From Apodospora peruviana (lineage: Eukaryota > Ascomycota > Sordariomycetes > Sordariales > Lasiosphaeriaceae): a stretch of 64,000 nt of DNA. Shown in pieces: positions 21,195-30,205 of the stretch. The translations under genes and the position numbers were made by a program. How positions within the stretch are numbered: position 1 is the first letter of the stretch; every line of letters starts with the position of its first letter. The DNA is taken from the NCBI GenBank assembly GCA_033439685.1, contig JAUEDM010000008.1, forward strand, positions 1 through 64,000, given 5' to 3'. The notes under the pieces were generated by a model. It saw nothing but the letters and a program-made list of their open reading frames with translations. It was not told the origin of the DNA and ran no database searches.

Positions 21195-22304
21195 AAAAGA
21201 AATGATAGATCGTTAGCTGGCTTAATGGCAACAAGAAATTGAATCAACCACGTACATCCTCGATGCCTGTACTACTGGGCTCAACCTCAGCACTCTCTGC
21301 GAGAAGTTCGTCGGCGTGTGGCAAAATGTGCTCTACTAGAAGCTCCATAAGCTGGGCTTTTTTAGCCCGTGATATGGAATATTGTGCGCTATAAGGATAC
21401 TTCGCAAACGCGGTATAGTTAGGGTATTAAGAATGATAGTTTTAAGCGGATTATTAACAAATGACTTAAACTCAGCGCTGAGTTAGTATTCCACTTTCGG
21501 TATGCAAAATAGTAAGCGTTGTCAGGTTTAGATTTTCTTGATCATATGACAGCCTGATCATGCCGGTCACCTATCACAGCAGTAGGGGCTCGCCCTACCT
21601 GTACCGTCTGCTCTCCGGTATGTGACCCACATGGCAAGGCCATCATATGATCCTGTTGAATCTGGCAACTTTCGCAATACCACATCATACGATAATCCGG
21701 TTAAAAGGCGTCAGGTTAGGGCTTTGCCGGATCATATGACAGTCATATCGAGGTCACGACGACTATTTACTCCCGTTTATTGAAAGAATCCTATTTCGGT
21801 TATCGTACTGAGGATGTAATATATATCTTAGATGCCGATCATCCGGCCTAAGTGCCAATCATCCAGCTGCTCATCTTTGTGTCACGGCATGGGACAATCG
21901 CCACATTCATCCAGTGTCTATGGACCAACAGATTCCTTTAAATACTCATCAGCTGCTCTAGGATGACGGCTTTATTCCACTAAATAGTACTGACATAAAA
22001 CATGGGTTTTAACCATAAAGCGCTCCCTCCACGTTTCTGTTGCGTTGCCGAGGGGCTGCTGGCACTTCGTTTGAGAGGAGTCCTCGCGTCTGGTTTTTCT
22101 GGTAGAGTACTATCGTGAAATTGTGCAGCTGCAATCTTTATATTGTCACCTTTCTTAGTGAGGTCTATTCTAACATACCAATAAAAGAAGGATAGAAAAG
22201 GTAAATAACCAAAAGATCACTTTACACAAGCGGTTTCTTCCTCTTCTTCATCTTATTTGTGATGCTGTTATGTAGCAGGGCCCCCGATAGTTCCCTGACT
22301 TGCT
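21195..22304. other. AT-rich gene-poor stretch with a repeated GATCATATGAC motif
   Basis: No gene. GATCATATGACAG occurs at about 21540 and 21730, each within a longer similar context (GTCAGGTTtAG ... GATCATATGACAG ... GGTCAC), and CATCATATGATC occurs between them near 21643. This looks like two diverged copies of a short repeat about 190 bp apart. Confidence 0.45.
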
Positions 22305-23291
22305 CTAATGAGAACATTTGACAGCCCCGGTCCTCGTCAAGCACGCGCTGGCAGTAAGATCTGACTCTCTTGCATGATCTGGGGTTCCAGAAGCCTCTAA
22401 ACCTCCCTCTTTCCTAACCCATCGAATTACTGGAATCTTAGCACAAAATATTTCCCGCAGTCGAGGATATCTGGGAAGAGAAGCATCATATGTAATCCTG
22501 AAGTCATTATGTTGAAGCCTCATTGCCGCTCCATCGATGTCGCCCCAATTGTTGGTTCCCCAGTCGCACGCTGGACAAATCTTCATTTTATGGCCCCAAA
22601 ATGCTATTCCATCGTCAATTCGGCAGTACTCAGAAGGAAGTACGCTATGGTGATGAAGAGGGCAATGTTGTTGGAATTTGGATTCTGGCTCGGGACGAAA
22701 TCCATCTCCGCTCTCCCTCAAAAGTACCCATAACTCTTGAAGGTTGGGAAGCCCAGAAGTGCTGCGAGAATAAAATAAGTCCGAAATATGTCCTGACAGT
22801 TCTGCGGGCAAGATAATATTCTTTAGTTGTCTAGCAAAAGGCTGGGCTTGCCGGAGGATTGTTCGTAGCCCCTGTGGGTGTTGCTCAAACTGGGAACTCT
22901 GGGAGTGTAGTAAATCTGGTGGCGGTATCCCAGTAATTAAAAAGAAGTCGCGGTCGAAATTAACCGGAAATGCGTGTTCTCTTCCCTTCCATTGGATTGC
23001 GTATACCTCGCCATCCCCATTGTCTGTATATCTCCAGACCATTTCGTGGAACACAAACACATCGTGTTTGTGTTTCTTATAGACCTCATAACTCTCCTTG
23101 CAGGCTATTTTCAAAGCTTCTAATGGTAGAGAAACTTTAGCAAGCCGACCATCGCGGTACTGGAGCCTAATGACTCTGGGAACATTATTGCATCCAACCG
23201 CCAACTCCCATATCAATAAGCGAAGCTCGGCTGGTAGATGGGGAAAAAGCCTAAAACTAGTAGGCTCACTGGCTGCTCGGGGGGTCGTCAT
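22305..23291 (-). CDS. 2EXR domain protein (328 aa)
   Basis: A single intact frame. The N-terminus has the diagnostic 2EXR signature FRLFPHLPAELRLLIWELA (residues about 13-31), followed by VPRVIRLQYRDG and a helix ALKIACKESYEVYKKH, as expected for this fungal family. The C-terminal half has a possible metal site, MKICPACDWGTNNWG, and a basic WVRKEGG tail. Members are abundant in fungi and lack an assigned biochemical role. The gene stands alone, and its start is the first ATG in frame after an in-frame stop. About 680 bp of divergent spacing separates it from the Zn2Cys6 gene on the plus strand. Confidence 0.8.
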   Translation of the reverse strand: MTTPRAASEPTSFRLFPHLPAELRLLIWELAVGCNNVPRVIRLQYRDGRLAKVSLPLEALKIACKESYEVYKKHKHDVFVFHEMVWRYTDNGDGEVYAIQWKGREHAFPVNFDRDFFLITGIPPPDLLHSQSSQFEQHPQGLRTILRQAQPFARQLKNIILPAELSGHISDLFYSRSTSGLPNLQELWVLLRESGDGFRPEPESKFQQHCPLHHHSVLPSEYCRIDDGIAFWGHKMKICPACDWGTNNWGDIDGAAMRLQHNDFRITYDASLPRYPRLREIFCAKIPVIRWVRKEGGLEASGTPDHARESDLTASACLTRTGAVKCSH

Positions 23292-23969
23292 AAGGGGCGA
23301 TCAACGATGGTACTTTGGTGCAGTTTCTGTAGATCCGGGGTACGTTGGAGAGCGAAGTATAAAGATCGAAAAAGGTCGCTCCTCCTGCGGTCGTCTGTCG
23401 TATTTATAGACTCTTGTAAACCAGATATTGCTCGCCTGCACATATTCAGATCTTTCAGGCGGCTAGAGAAGAGCCGGCCAAAGAATAAGCAGCCCACCCC
23501 AGTTGGGCAAACAACCTCAAGATTCCGGTAGCCCAGCGTAAAAAAATCGCCTCTTGACAGCTATCTTTTCTATTTCCCTTGCCTGTCCCTAACTCTTCGG
23601 GGTGTGTATGTATATGGAGTTGATTGGTCTACGACTTCCCATCCCAAGTCAATGCGAAGAAGCTCGTGGTGTTGTCACCCAGACAAGACCAGGACAACTC
23701 ACTCTCTGAGCTGCCTGGTATACGAGACTGGGCTGCTTAACTGGCGGCCTGTCAGGGGCAGATCTGCCGTCTGTCTGCCGCCTAGAACGCCACTTTACAC
23801 ACAGGGCGTTTGATTTGACAAAGTGGAGACTTCAACGAGATTATCACGGACTGTTGGCAGGCAAGCGGGGATCACTCCGGAAGCTCTGGAAATTATATAT
23901 CTATTCTCATCTTTCCCTCCCTGGTCAAACACCTGTACGCTTCATACAGACAAGGACAAGAACGACAAA
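23292..23969. other. divergent intergenic region
   Basis: Lies between the 2EXR gene (minus) and the Zn2Cys6 gene (plus). No gene or clear promoter element was identified. Confidence 0.5.
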
Positions 23970-24720
23970 ATGATGCGTAGAAAACACAAGAACTCTAAGA
24001 GAGGATGCCTCGAATGCAAGAGAAGGCATATCAGGGTACGATGCTGGGACCCACAATAGCCTCCTCAAGTCACAGATGTACTGACCATCACTTTAGTGTG
24101 ATGAGATTCGCCCACAGTGTATAAACTGCACCACAGCCGAACGGGACTGCTCGTACCCGCGAACGACCAGCAGCAATAGCACCAACACGGGAAATTCCCC
24201 GGTGGGAGGCTCCGTGGGTGCAAGATACTCTGTATCGGCCAGTCCGCCGATAACGAGCTACGCGACCGCTCCGACCTCCGGGTTGATGATCGGAGGAGAT
24301 ATGCCATCCTTCGCGCTCAGCGGTTCAGCCAGCCACTTACCCGACATCAACATGGTACACATGGAGCTCCTGTACCACTACCTTACCAACGACCTCACCA
24401 GCTACCCAGAGATGGCCGAGCACTTCAAGCAGGTCTCGATGAGCCACGCCCTGCGCGAGCCCTACCTCATGTACCAGATCCTCGCGCTCGCGGCGCGCCA
24501 CCTCTGCTACTGCCGCCCCGAGAGCGCCGTGTTCTACCAAATGCAGGCGATCCAGCTACAAACGTGCGCGCTAAGCCTCTTCAACAGTCTCGATATCGGC
24601 TACTTTAACCAGTCTATCTCTAAACTTGCGACCGTCTTTCTATTCTCCTCCCAGCTTAGCATCCAGACGCTCTGCGATATGCTCTCGTACCGCAGCAGAA
24701 CTGTCTTTGGGATTTCCTAA
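23970..24720 (+). pseudogene. Zn2Cys6 transcription factor, truncated (about 229 codons left)
   Basis: I read join(23970..24035,24097..24720). Exon 1 (22 codons) has CLECKRRHIR. The 61-nt intron has a GTACGA donor, a CTGAC branch point and a TTTAG acceptor, and exon 2 continues CDEIRPQCINC to C40. The six cysteines are C13, C16, C23, C30, C33 and C40 with the classic spacing. Next come a Ser/Thr-rich linker and the start of a fungal transcription-factor domain (MVHMELLYHYLTNDL, LAARHLCYCRPE, then TLCDMLSYR). The homology stops after MLSYR near 24690 and nine unrelated codons lead to TAA. Relatives continue for another ~200 residues, so the 3' half was lost; retroelement copy 1 begins 575 bp further on. 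DNA binding could survive; regulation by the C-terminal domain could not. Confidence 0.75.
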
Positions 24721-25294
24721 ACTGAGCGCGATGGGATAGAATCCCATATTTAAATCTGTTCAGCACCATGCTCCGGGATTCTGGCCCCAAAGACGATGGT
24801 GTGCAACCGTAAATTGGGACGCCGCTTTGGAGTTCCTGAGCTGTGAAGAGAACTTTGGCAGGTACTCGGTGGCCCGAGCTCAGGGTACCTCTGGAGGGTG
24901 GTTGAGGATGCCGAAAACAGCGGGTCAAGGCTAGCCAGAATTGGCACCCAGGACGGCAAAACATGAGCTTTTGCTGAATCACCGCTTGAGCGGCGGACAC
25001 ACAAGCGCCAATGATCATTTGCGCTGGCCCGATTGTCAGTGGATCTTTTGGGCGAGTCTCGCAAAGGGACCCTATCGTAGTACCGCACCATCGCCCGTTA
25101 TGACTGGCCCTTCACCAGCGCCGAGTCCGCTTCCCAAACCCAACTGATCCTTTTTCCCACCAACATTACAGGAGCCTCGTCCTCCCATCCTTTCTCTTTC
25201 AACATCATTAAATTCATTCAGCATCTGTTGCTAGTGCACATTTCCCCCCTCGCACCCGCTTGAGAAAACGGCTCGTACGCCTAAATATCCCACA
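24721..25294. other. rearranged spacer between the truncated regulator and retroelement copy 1
   Basis: Minus-strand frames at 24656-25018 and 24750-25091 are open but unrecognised. No terminal repeat marks the break near 24690. Confidence 0.45.
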
Positions 25295-25507
25295 TATCAC
25301 GGCTCAACCTTGTAGTAGCTCTACTATTGATGTGGTTGCACGACCAACCCAAGGACCCTGGCTCGCAAGTCGCCCTTATATAGGGACCGGTTGGTCCGTG
25401 CACAGCACTAGTACCCCACCAAGTTCCTGTGGTGCCGTCCAGGCCACCACCAGCCTGCCAGAGCACCTGGCAGCTGTCAACGGCTGTCACGGTCTAGTCC
25501 CGTGACA
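25295..25507 (-). repeat. 3' LTR of retroelement copy 1 (213 bp)
   Basis: On the element strand it begins TGTCACGG and ends CCGTGATA, a near-perfect 8-bp terminal inverted repeat. It is about 90% identical by eye to 53217-53426. Its first 23 bases (25507-25485) form a perfect 8-bp inverted repeat around a 7-nt loop. Confidence 0.9.
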
Positions 25508-25521
25508 CTACCCCCCCCTTT
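25508..25521 (-). other. polypurine tract of copy 1
   Basis: AAAGGGGGGGGTAG directly abuts the 3' LTR on the element strand, the position of the plus-strand primer. Copy 2 has the same tract with one G fewer at 53427. Confidence 0.75.
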
Positions 25522-25756
25522 AAGAAGAGGCTCCCCCTGAAAGAAAAATGAAAGCAAGAAATCTAGAATACAGTCATTGTCAATTGCCGTCAATTTGGCA
25601 GATGACGCCATTTCTCCTCCCGGTCGCAAGTCGTCATTTGGCGTCTCGATTGCTTGCGCGTTTGCCGGGTCAATTGTAGCCCCTTTTTTGTGGTCTTGCC
25701 CCATTTCCCTGGGTCAGACATCGCTTTATACCACTTTTTTACCATGTCTCCGTGCA

Positions 25757-28700
25757 TTATTCCCGTCTGCCAGATCGGCGCGCCCCCTGTGTTTTTGCTT
25801 TTGCCTTCTTGGGCAACCAGTAAGGGGGATCGGTACCGTGTCGTTCGTGAAACTTGCGCAATATGTCGGGATCGACTTCCTTCATGTCTCCAGCTGGTTG
25901 CCACGAAGGTGCGTGTGGCTCTTTCCACTTGATCTTGTACATCCACCGGCCATTGTCCGCCTTTCCGTAGTCCAGAATATCGTCAAATTCCCACTCGACG
26001 TGGACGGCTTCCTCGTCGTCATCAGTCTGTGTGATGATTCGTCCATGATTTGCGATCACATCCTGCTCCTCCTGCCCTGGGAAACGGACAAGTTTGTGAT
26101 GTTTGACTTTACTGACGTGGAAGGAGTTGTTGACTTTCATGTTATCTGGCAACTGCAGCCAAACCGTATGGGTGTCAGCCTTCAAGACTTTAAACGGTCC
26201 CTCCCATTTGGGTGTAAGTTTTCTCATTGGCCGTCCTGTCTCCATGTTCGTTGTGTCAACCATAACTAGATCGTCTTTCCTGTACACTGGTGCGTCGGTT
26301 CTCTTCTTGTTTGCTGCGGTCTCGTACCGGTCTTGTGCTTGCTTTGACAGTGCCGTGACATAGTCGAGAATGATCTTGAATCGGTTGGCAACTTCTGTTG
26401 CTCTGAAGTATTCCGCCTTTTGTTGTTCTGACATTTTGGGTGTAGGAGGTTTGGCCGGCTCAACTCCCATTCTTGGGTTGAAACCATAGTTGGCGAAGAA
26501 TGGCGAGACTCTCGTTGTCTCCGACATCATGCTGTTACTTGCAAACTCAGCTATTGGTAGCCATCTTGCCCAGTCATCTTGTTTCCAGTTGACATATAGA
26601 CGTAAGAATTGTTCTAGTTCTGCATTCAACCGCTCGGTTTGTCCGTCCGTCTCAGGGTGCCAGGCCGAGGATGGCTTCAACGTCACTCCAAGTCTCCTGC
26701 TCAGGGTTCTCCAGAACATGGACACGAACTGTGATCCTCTGTCAGAGATAATCGTGTCAGGGATGCCGTGCAAGGAGTACACCCTTGATAGGAAGGCATC
26801 TGCGAGTTCCTCTACCTCCATTGTTTGCATAGGCATAAAATGTCTCATCTTTGTTAGTCTGTCCACGACTACTGCGATGTGCTTGTACGTAATGCCGTTA
26901 TGTTCTGATTCTGGGAATGGTGTTATGTAGTCGACTGATATGTCTGCCCACGGCTTGAACGGTATTGGCAGTGGCTTCAAGAATCCTGGCGGTGCTGCCT
27001 TTGGTGTTTTGGTTTTCTCGCAGGCAAGGCATCCTCTGACATATTTCTCGACGGATCTGCTTAGTCCTGTCCACCAATAGACTCTATTCAGCAGGTCAAG
27101 CGTCTTTGTTCTGCCTGGGTGTCCCCCTGGTCCCGGGGCGTGTGTACGGTGCATGATCTGCAGTTGTAACTCGTGGTCCTCTGGGTCGACGATCAGTTTG
27201 TCTCTAAAGTAGACTCTGCCATTCAGTGCTTTGCATTCAGCAATTGGGACTCTGACTGCTTTCCCAACCGATGATGGCCATTGTCGTGCGTTGTTGTTGA
27301 GAAGTGTGTTCAGCATGTCTTGCAACAACCTCGATTTCGCATAAGAGGAGTCGATCAGCTCATCTATCGGTTTAGACACGTCGATCTGATATAGGCGTAG
27401 CTCGTTGTTGTTCAGCCGCATGGCCTCCAACATAATGGGGTCAAACTTATGTGGTTCAATCAGTGGCCGTTGTCTATTTGTCAATCTGCTGTCTTGTGCA
27501 TTCTGTGGTACATCCTGTGGCTTTCTGCTCAAGGCGTCTGGTCTGATATTGGCTGCTCCTTGTCTGTAGGTAATCCTGAAGTTGAACCTAGATAAGAATT
27601 CTGACCATCGCATATGTCGGGGCGTCAGCTGCTTAGTTGTGGCGAACGTCTGCAAGTTCTTATGATCGGTTATAATCTCGATTGTACTGCTTGCTCCTTC
27701 CAGCTCAGGTTGCCATTCCTCCAGTGCTTTGACTATTGCCAGCAGCTCCTTGTCGTATATGTCGTAGTTGCATTCTGCTGCATTGTGCTTTGAAGAGAAG
27801 TACGCAACTGGGTAGAGGAATCCGTCGTCCCCTTTCTGGGACAGTACCCCCCCTGCCGCCCAGTCCGAAGCGTCAACCTCTACTACTGCAGGTTTCTCCC
27901 AATCGTAGATTCTAAGAGCTGGTGCAGTCCCGAACGCTATTTTCAGTGTGAGAAATGCATTCTGGCACTTGTCTGTCCAGTTCCACAGGATGTCTTTCTT
28001 TGTCAGGTTATGGAGTGGTTTCGTGATACCCGAGAAATTCCGTATAAATCTGCGGTAGAAGTTGGCAAAGCCAAGAAATCGTTGAAGTTCTTTCCTTGTC
28101 GTCGGTGGTTGCCAGGTCTTGATAGCTTTCACTTTCTTTGGGTCCATCTCGATTCCTCCCGGGGTAATGATCAGTCCCAGGTATTTTGTCTTAACCGTGT
28201 GGAATTCGCACTTATGGATGTCAGCTTGCAGTCCTGCTGCTTTCAATCGTTTCAAGACCTCCCGAACATGCTTGACGTGTTCTGCTTTAGTCTGTGAGTA
28301 TATCAAGATGTCGTCTAGGTATGCTGTGACTGACACGTCCAGCATGTCATAGAGTAGGTCATTGATGTAATTCTGGAATGTTGACGGTGCTCCGCATAGG
28401 CCGAAGGGTGTAACGAGCGATTCATACAGGCCGAACCTGGTTATAAAGGCAGTGAGCCACTCGTATCCTGCCGCAATTCGGACTCTGTTGAAGGCTGCAA
28501 TAATGTCTAGTTTGGTGAATATTTTTGCTTTGCAAATGGCATCCAGTGTTTCCCTAATCAGGGGTAATGGGTATCGCCCCTTAATGGATATGGAATTCAG
28601 TCCTCTAAAGTCATGACAGATTCTCACGCCGCCACCTGGTTTCTTGGCTAGCAGAAGCGGTGACGCTACTGTCGACTGTGACGGTCGAATAAATCCCTTC

Positions 28701-29164
28701 TTGAGGTTATCGTCGAGCCATCTCTTCAGCACTTTCAGGTCTAGTGGTGAGAGTGGTCGGGCCTTGTGGTATGGCAATTTGCTTCCTGGAATGATCTCGA
28801 TCTTGTGGTCGTACGGCCGGTGTGGTGGTAGTTTGTCTGCTTCTTGCGGTTCGAAGGAGTCCAGCAAGTCGTGGTACTCTTTTGGCACTACTTTTTTGAT
28901 TTGTTCGGGTGTTGCGTAACCCCTGTCCGCTTTCTCAAAGAATGTCAATGCGTCTTCCTCTGAGATTTTGCTTAAAGCTAGCTTGTCTCCGTAACACAAG
29001 TCGACAAAGTCGTGTAGTTCAACCGGTAGCACTTCCTTGTATTGATTTGGATCTCCCTTGCCCTGTAAGATCTCTTGGAAATCGCTCTCTCGTAACCTCG
29101 GTATCTCTATGTCTGGTTTGTCGGATTGTACAGCTCGCTCCAGCTCCTCCATAGTTACCATCAT
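25757..29164 (-). CDS. Ty3/gypsy RT-RNase H-integrase-chromodomain polyprotein, intact (1135 aa)
   Basis: One open frame. Reverse transcriptase occupies about residues 100-330, with KLDIIAAF (Asp220) and the catalytic YLDDILIYS at 282-290. RNase H follows, with VEVDASDWAAGG. The integrase zinc finger has GGHPGRTKTLDLL and CLACEKTKTPK. The core has the three acidic residues in SVDYITPFPES, ISDRGSQF and TDGQTERLN. The C-terminus carries a chromodomain (VEWEFDDILDYGK, WMYKIKWKEPHAPSWQP), which in chromoviruses directs integration to heterochromatin. The frame is preceded in register by the protease frame, separated by a UAG at 29182-29180; the first ATG (29164) lies five codons after that stop. 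All catalytic residues look intact, so the enzyme could act on other copies. Confidence 0.93.
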   Translation of the reverse strand: MMVTMEELERAVQSDKPDIEIPRLRESDFQEILQGKGDPNQYKEVLPVELHDFVDLCYGDKLALSKISEEDALTFFEKADRGYATPEQIKKVVPKEYHDLLDSFEPQEADKLPPHRPYDHKIEIIPGSKLPYHKARPLSPLDLKVLKRWLDDNLKKGFIRPSQSTVASPLLLAKKPGGGVRICHDFRGLNSISIKGRYPLPLIRETLDAICKAKIFTKLDIIAAFNRVRIAAGYEWLTAFITRFGLYESLVTPFGLCGAPSTFQNYINDLLYDMLDVSVTAYLDDILIYSQTKAEHVKHVREVLKRLKAAGLQADIHKCEFHTVKTKYLGLIITPGGIEMDPKKVKAIKTWQPPTTRKELQRFLGFANFYRRFIRNFSGITKPLHNLTKKDILWNWTDKCQNAFLTLKIAFGTAPALRIYDWEKPAVVEVDASDWAAGGVLSQKGDDGFLYPVAYFSSKHNAAECNYDIYDKELLAIVKALEEWQPELEGASSTIEIITDHKNLQTFATTKQLTPRHMRWSEFLSRFNFRITYRQGAANIRPDALSRKPQDVPQNAQDSRLTNRQRPLIEPHKFDPIMLEAMRLNNNELRLYQIDVSKPIDELIDSSYAKSRLLQDMLNTLLNNNARQWPSSVGKAVRVPIAECKALNGRVYFRDKLIVDPEDHELQLQIMHRTHAPGPGGHPGRTKTLDLLNRVYWWTGLSRSVEKYVRGCLACEKTKTPKAAPPGFLKPLPIPFKPWADISVDYITPFPESEHNGITYKHIAVVVDRLTKMRHFMPMQTMEVEELADAFLSRVYSLHGIPDTIISDRGSQFVSMFWRTLSRRLGVTLKPSSAWHPETDGQTERLNAELEQFLRLYVNWKQDDWARWLPIAEFASNSMMSETTRVSPFFANYGFNPRMGVEPAKPPTPKMSEQQKAEYFRATEVANRFKIILDYVTALSKQAQDRYETAANKKRTDAPVYRKDDLVMVDTTNMETGRPMRKLTPKWEGPFKVLKADTHTVWLQLPDNMKVNNSFHVSKVKHHKLVRFPGQEEQDVIANHGRIITQTDDDEEAVHVEWEFDDILDYGKADNGRWMYKIKWKEPHAPSWQPAGDMKEVDPDILRKFHERHGTDPPYWLPKKAKAKTQGARRSGRRE

Positions 29165-29179
29165 TATCTGGACCTGTGG

Positions 29180-30187
29180 CTATTTGGCCACTGTCATGAA
29201 CGTTGCTGCGTTCAGTTGCTTAATGTCTGTTGGGTCCATTGGTCCCAGATCTGGAACTCCGTTCCGTAAATCTGGCTGATATGACTGTAGCGGAGCTTTT
29301 GCTCGTGGAGCTGGTAACCACTGTAATCCTGCTCGTCGTGCTAGTTCCGGGTGTGTTGCCACCAAATTTGGAATTATGCGTGCTCTTGCATGAGGAGGTG
29401 CTTGAGTCCATCTTGGCTCTGCTCCCGTTGTTGACATCTTGTTTCGTAATTCTATGATGCGTTCCTGCTTACGCTTTTCCCGCCGTCGTGCCAGCTGTGA
29501 TTCAGAGCGTTTCCCATGCTCTGGTCCTTCTGGCTCGGATTCTGGCGTGTCTGCAAGCAAGTTATTCGGTTCCTCTACTTGCCATGGTTCTCCTTCGTCC
29601 TCTACATCTTCCAACGTGACGGTGCGGCTGATATTGCTGGCTTGAATCCGGTGTTTTCCAGGCTGGGGGGCTTGACGTAGGTGTTCCGGTAGATCTACTG
29701 GGAAGCATCGTTCCTCGCAGCATGGTTTCCACGATAAGCCCATCGTAATCCAGTCGAGGTTGGGGTTATGTCGGTTTAGCCACGGCAGTCCCAAAATAAC
29801 TGGGTGTTCCTCCGCAAGATCTGTCACGAAAAGTGGTAGAGTTTCCTTATGGTGACCGATCCTGACACCCATGACCACGTATGTTGTAACCAAGCATTTG
29901 AATTTTCCGTCCGCTAGGTGTAGTGATCTTGGTTGGGATAGTCTGTGTTGCTCTAAGTTGTATGTTCTGATGTATGTTTTATCGATGAATGCCAATCCTG
30001 TGCATCCTGAATCCACTAGTCCAATGGTTCGTAGTTCACGCTCGCCGAAGAAGAGGGATAGTGAAAGCAGTATTGATTTATCTGGTTGTTTGTCCTGTCC
30101 TATAGCTCTAATGACTAGTCGGTGAAGACCCAGAAGTCTCTCGTAATACTCTCTTCCTCGTGGTTGCTCCCATGTGCGATTTTGCAT
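29180..30187 (-). CDS. retroelement aspartic protease frame (335 aa)
   Basis: The frame carries the protease active site VDSGCTGLAF (Asp59) and, about 90 residues later, the conserved VILGLPWLNRHNP flap-distal motif of Ty3/gypsy proteases. Before the end there is a basic helix (RREKRKQERIIEL). It ends with TFMTVAK and UAG, after which RT-integrase continues in the same frame. Relative to gag it lies in the -1 frame: gag stops at 30195-30193 and the protease ATG is at 30187, while the -1 frame is already open upstream of the gag stop. Expression by frameshifting from gag is therefore possible, as is reinitiation at the nearby ATG. Confidence 0.85.
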   Translation of the reverse strand: MQNRTWEQPRGREYYERLLGLHRLVIRAIGQDKQPDKSILLSLSLFFGERELRTIGLVDSGCTGLAFIDKTYIRTYNLEQHRLSQPRSLHLADGKFKCLVTTYVVMGVRIGHHKETLPLFVTDLAEEHPVILGLPWLNRHNPNLDWITMGLSWKPCCEERCFPVDLPEHLRQAPQPGKHRIQASNISRTVTLEDVEDEGEPWQVEEPNNLLADTPESEPEGPEHGKRSESQLARRREKRKQERIIELRNKMSTTGAEPRWTQAPPHARARIIPNLVATHPELARRAGLQWLPAPRAKAPLQSYQPDLRNGVPDLGPMDPTDIKQLNAATFMTVAK

Positions 30188-30205
30188 AGGAGCTAGGCAT
30201 TTCCC
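30166..30205 (-). promoter_or_regulatory. candidate -1 ribosomal frameshift signal at the gag end, copy 1
   Basis: On the element strand, the gag reading frame passes through G GGA AAT (30205-30199), a perfect X XXY YYZ heptamer in the correct phase. A 5-nt spacer (30198-30194) follows, and then a 28-nt hairpin (30193-30166). The hairpin arms are GCTCCTATGC and GCACATGGGAGC, giving 10 paired bases (one G-U) with a 2-nt bulge and a 6-nt loop. The gag stop codon overlaps the base of the stem. This layout matches retroviral and retrotransposon -1 sites and would place ribosomes in the protease frame. Confidence 0.6.

Noticed and set aside
24656..25091. Minus-strand genes downstream of the truncated regulator
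   Set aside because: Two overlapping frames of about 115 codons have no recognisable motif and no splice logic; not enough support.
25577..26269. 230-codon plus-strand frame in retroelement copy 1
   Set aside because: Antisense of the integrase C-terminus and chromodomain; the same open antisense appears in copy 2 (53576-54292), as expected from shared sequence.
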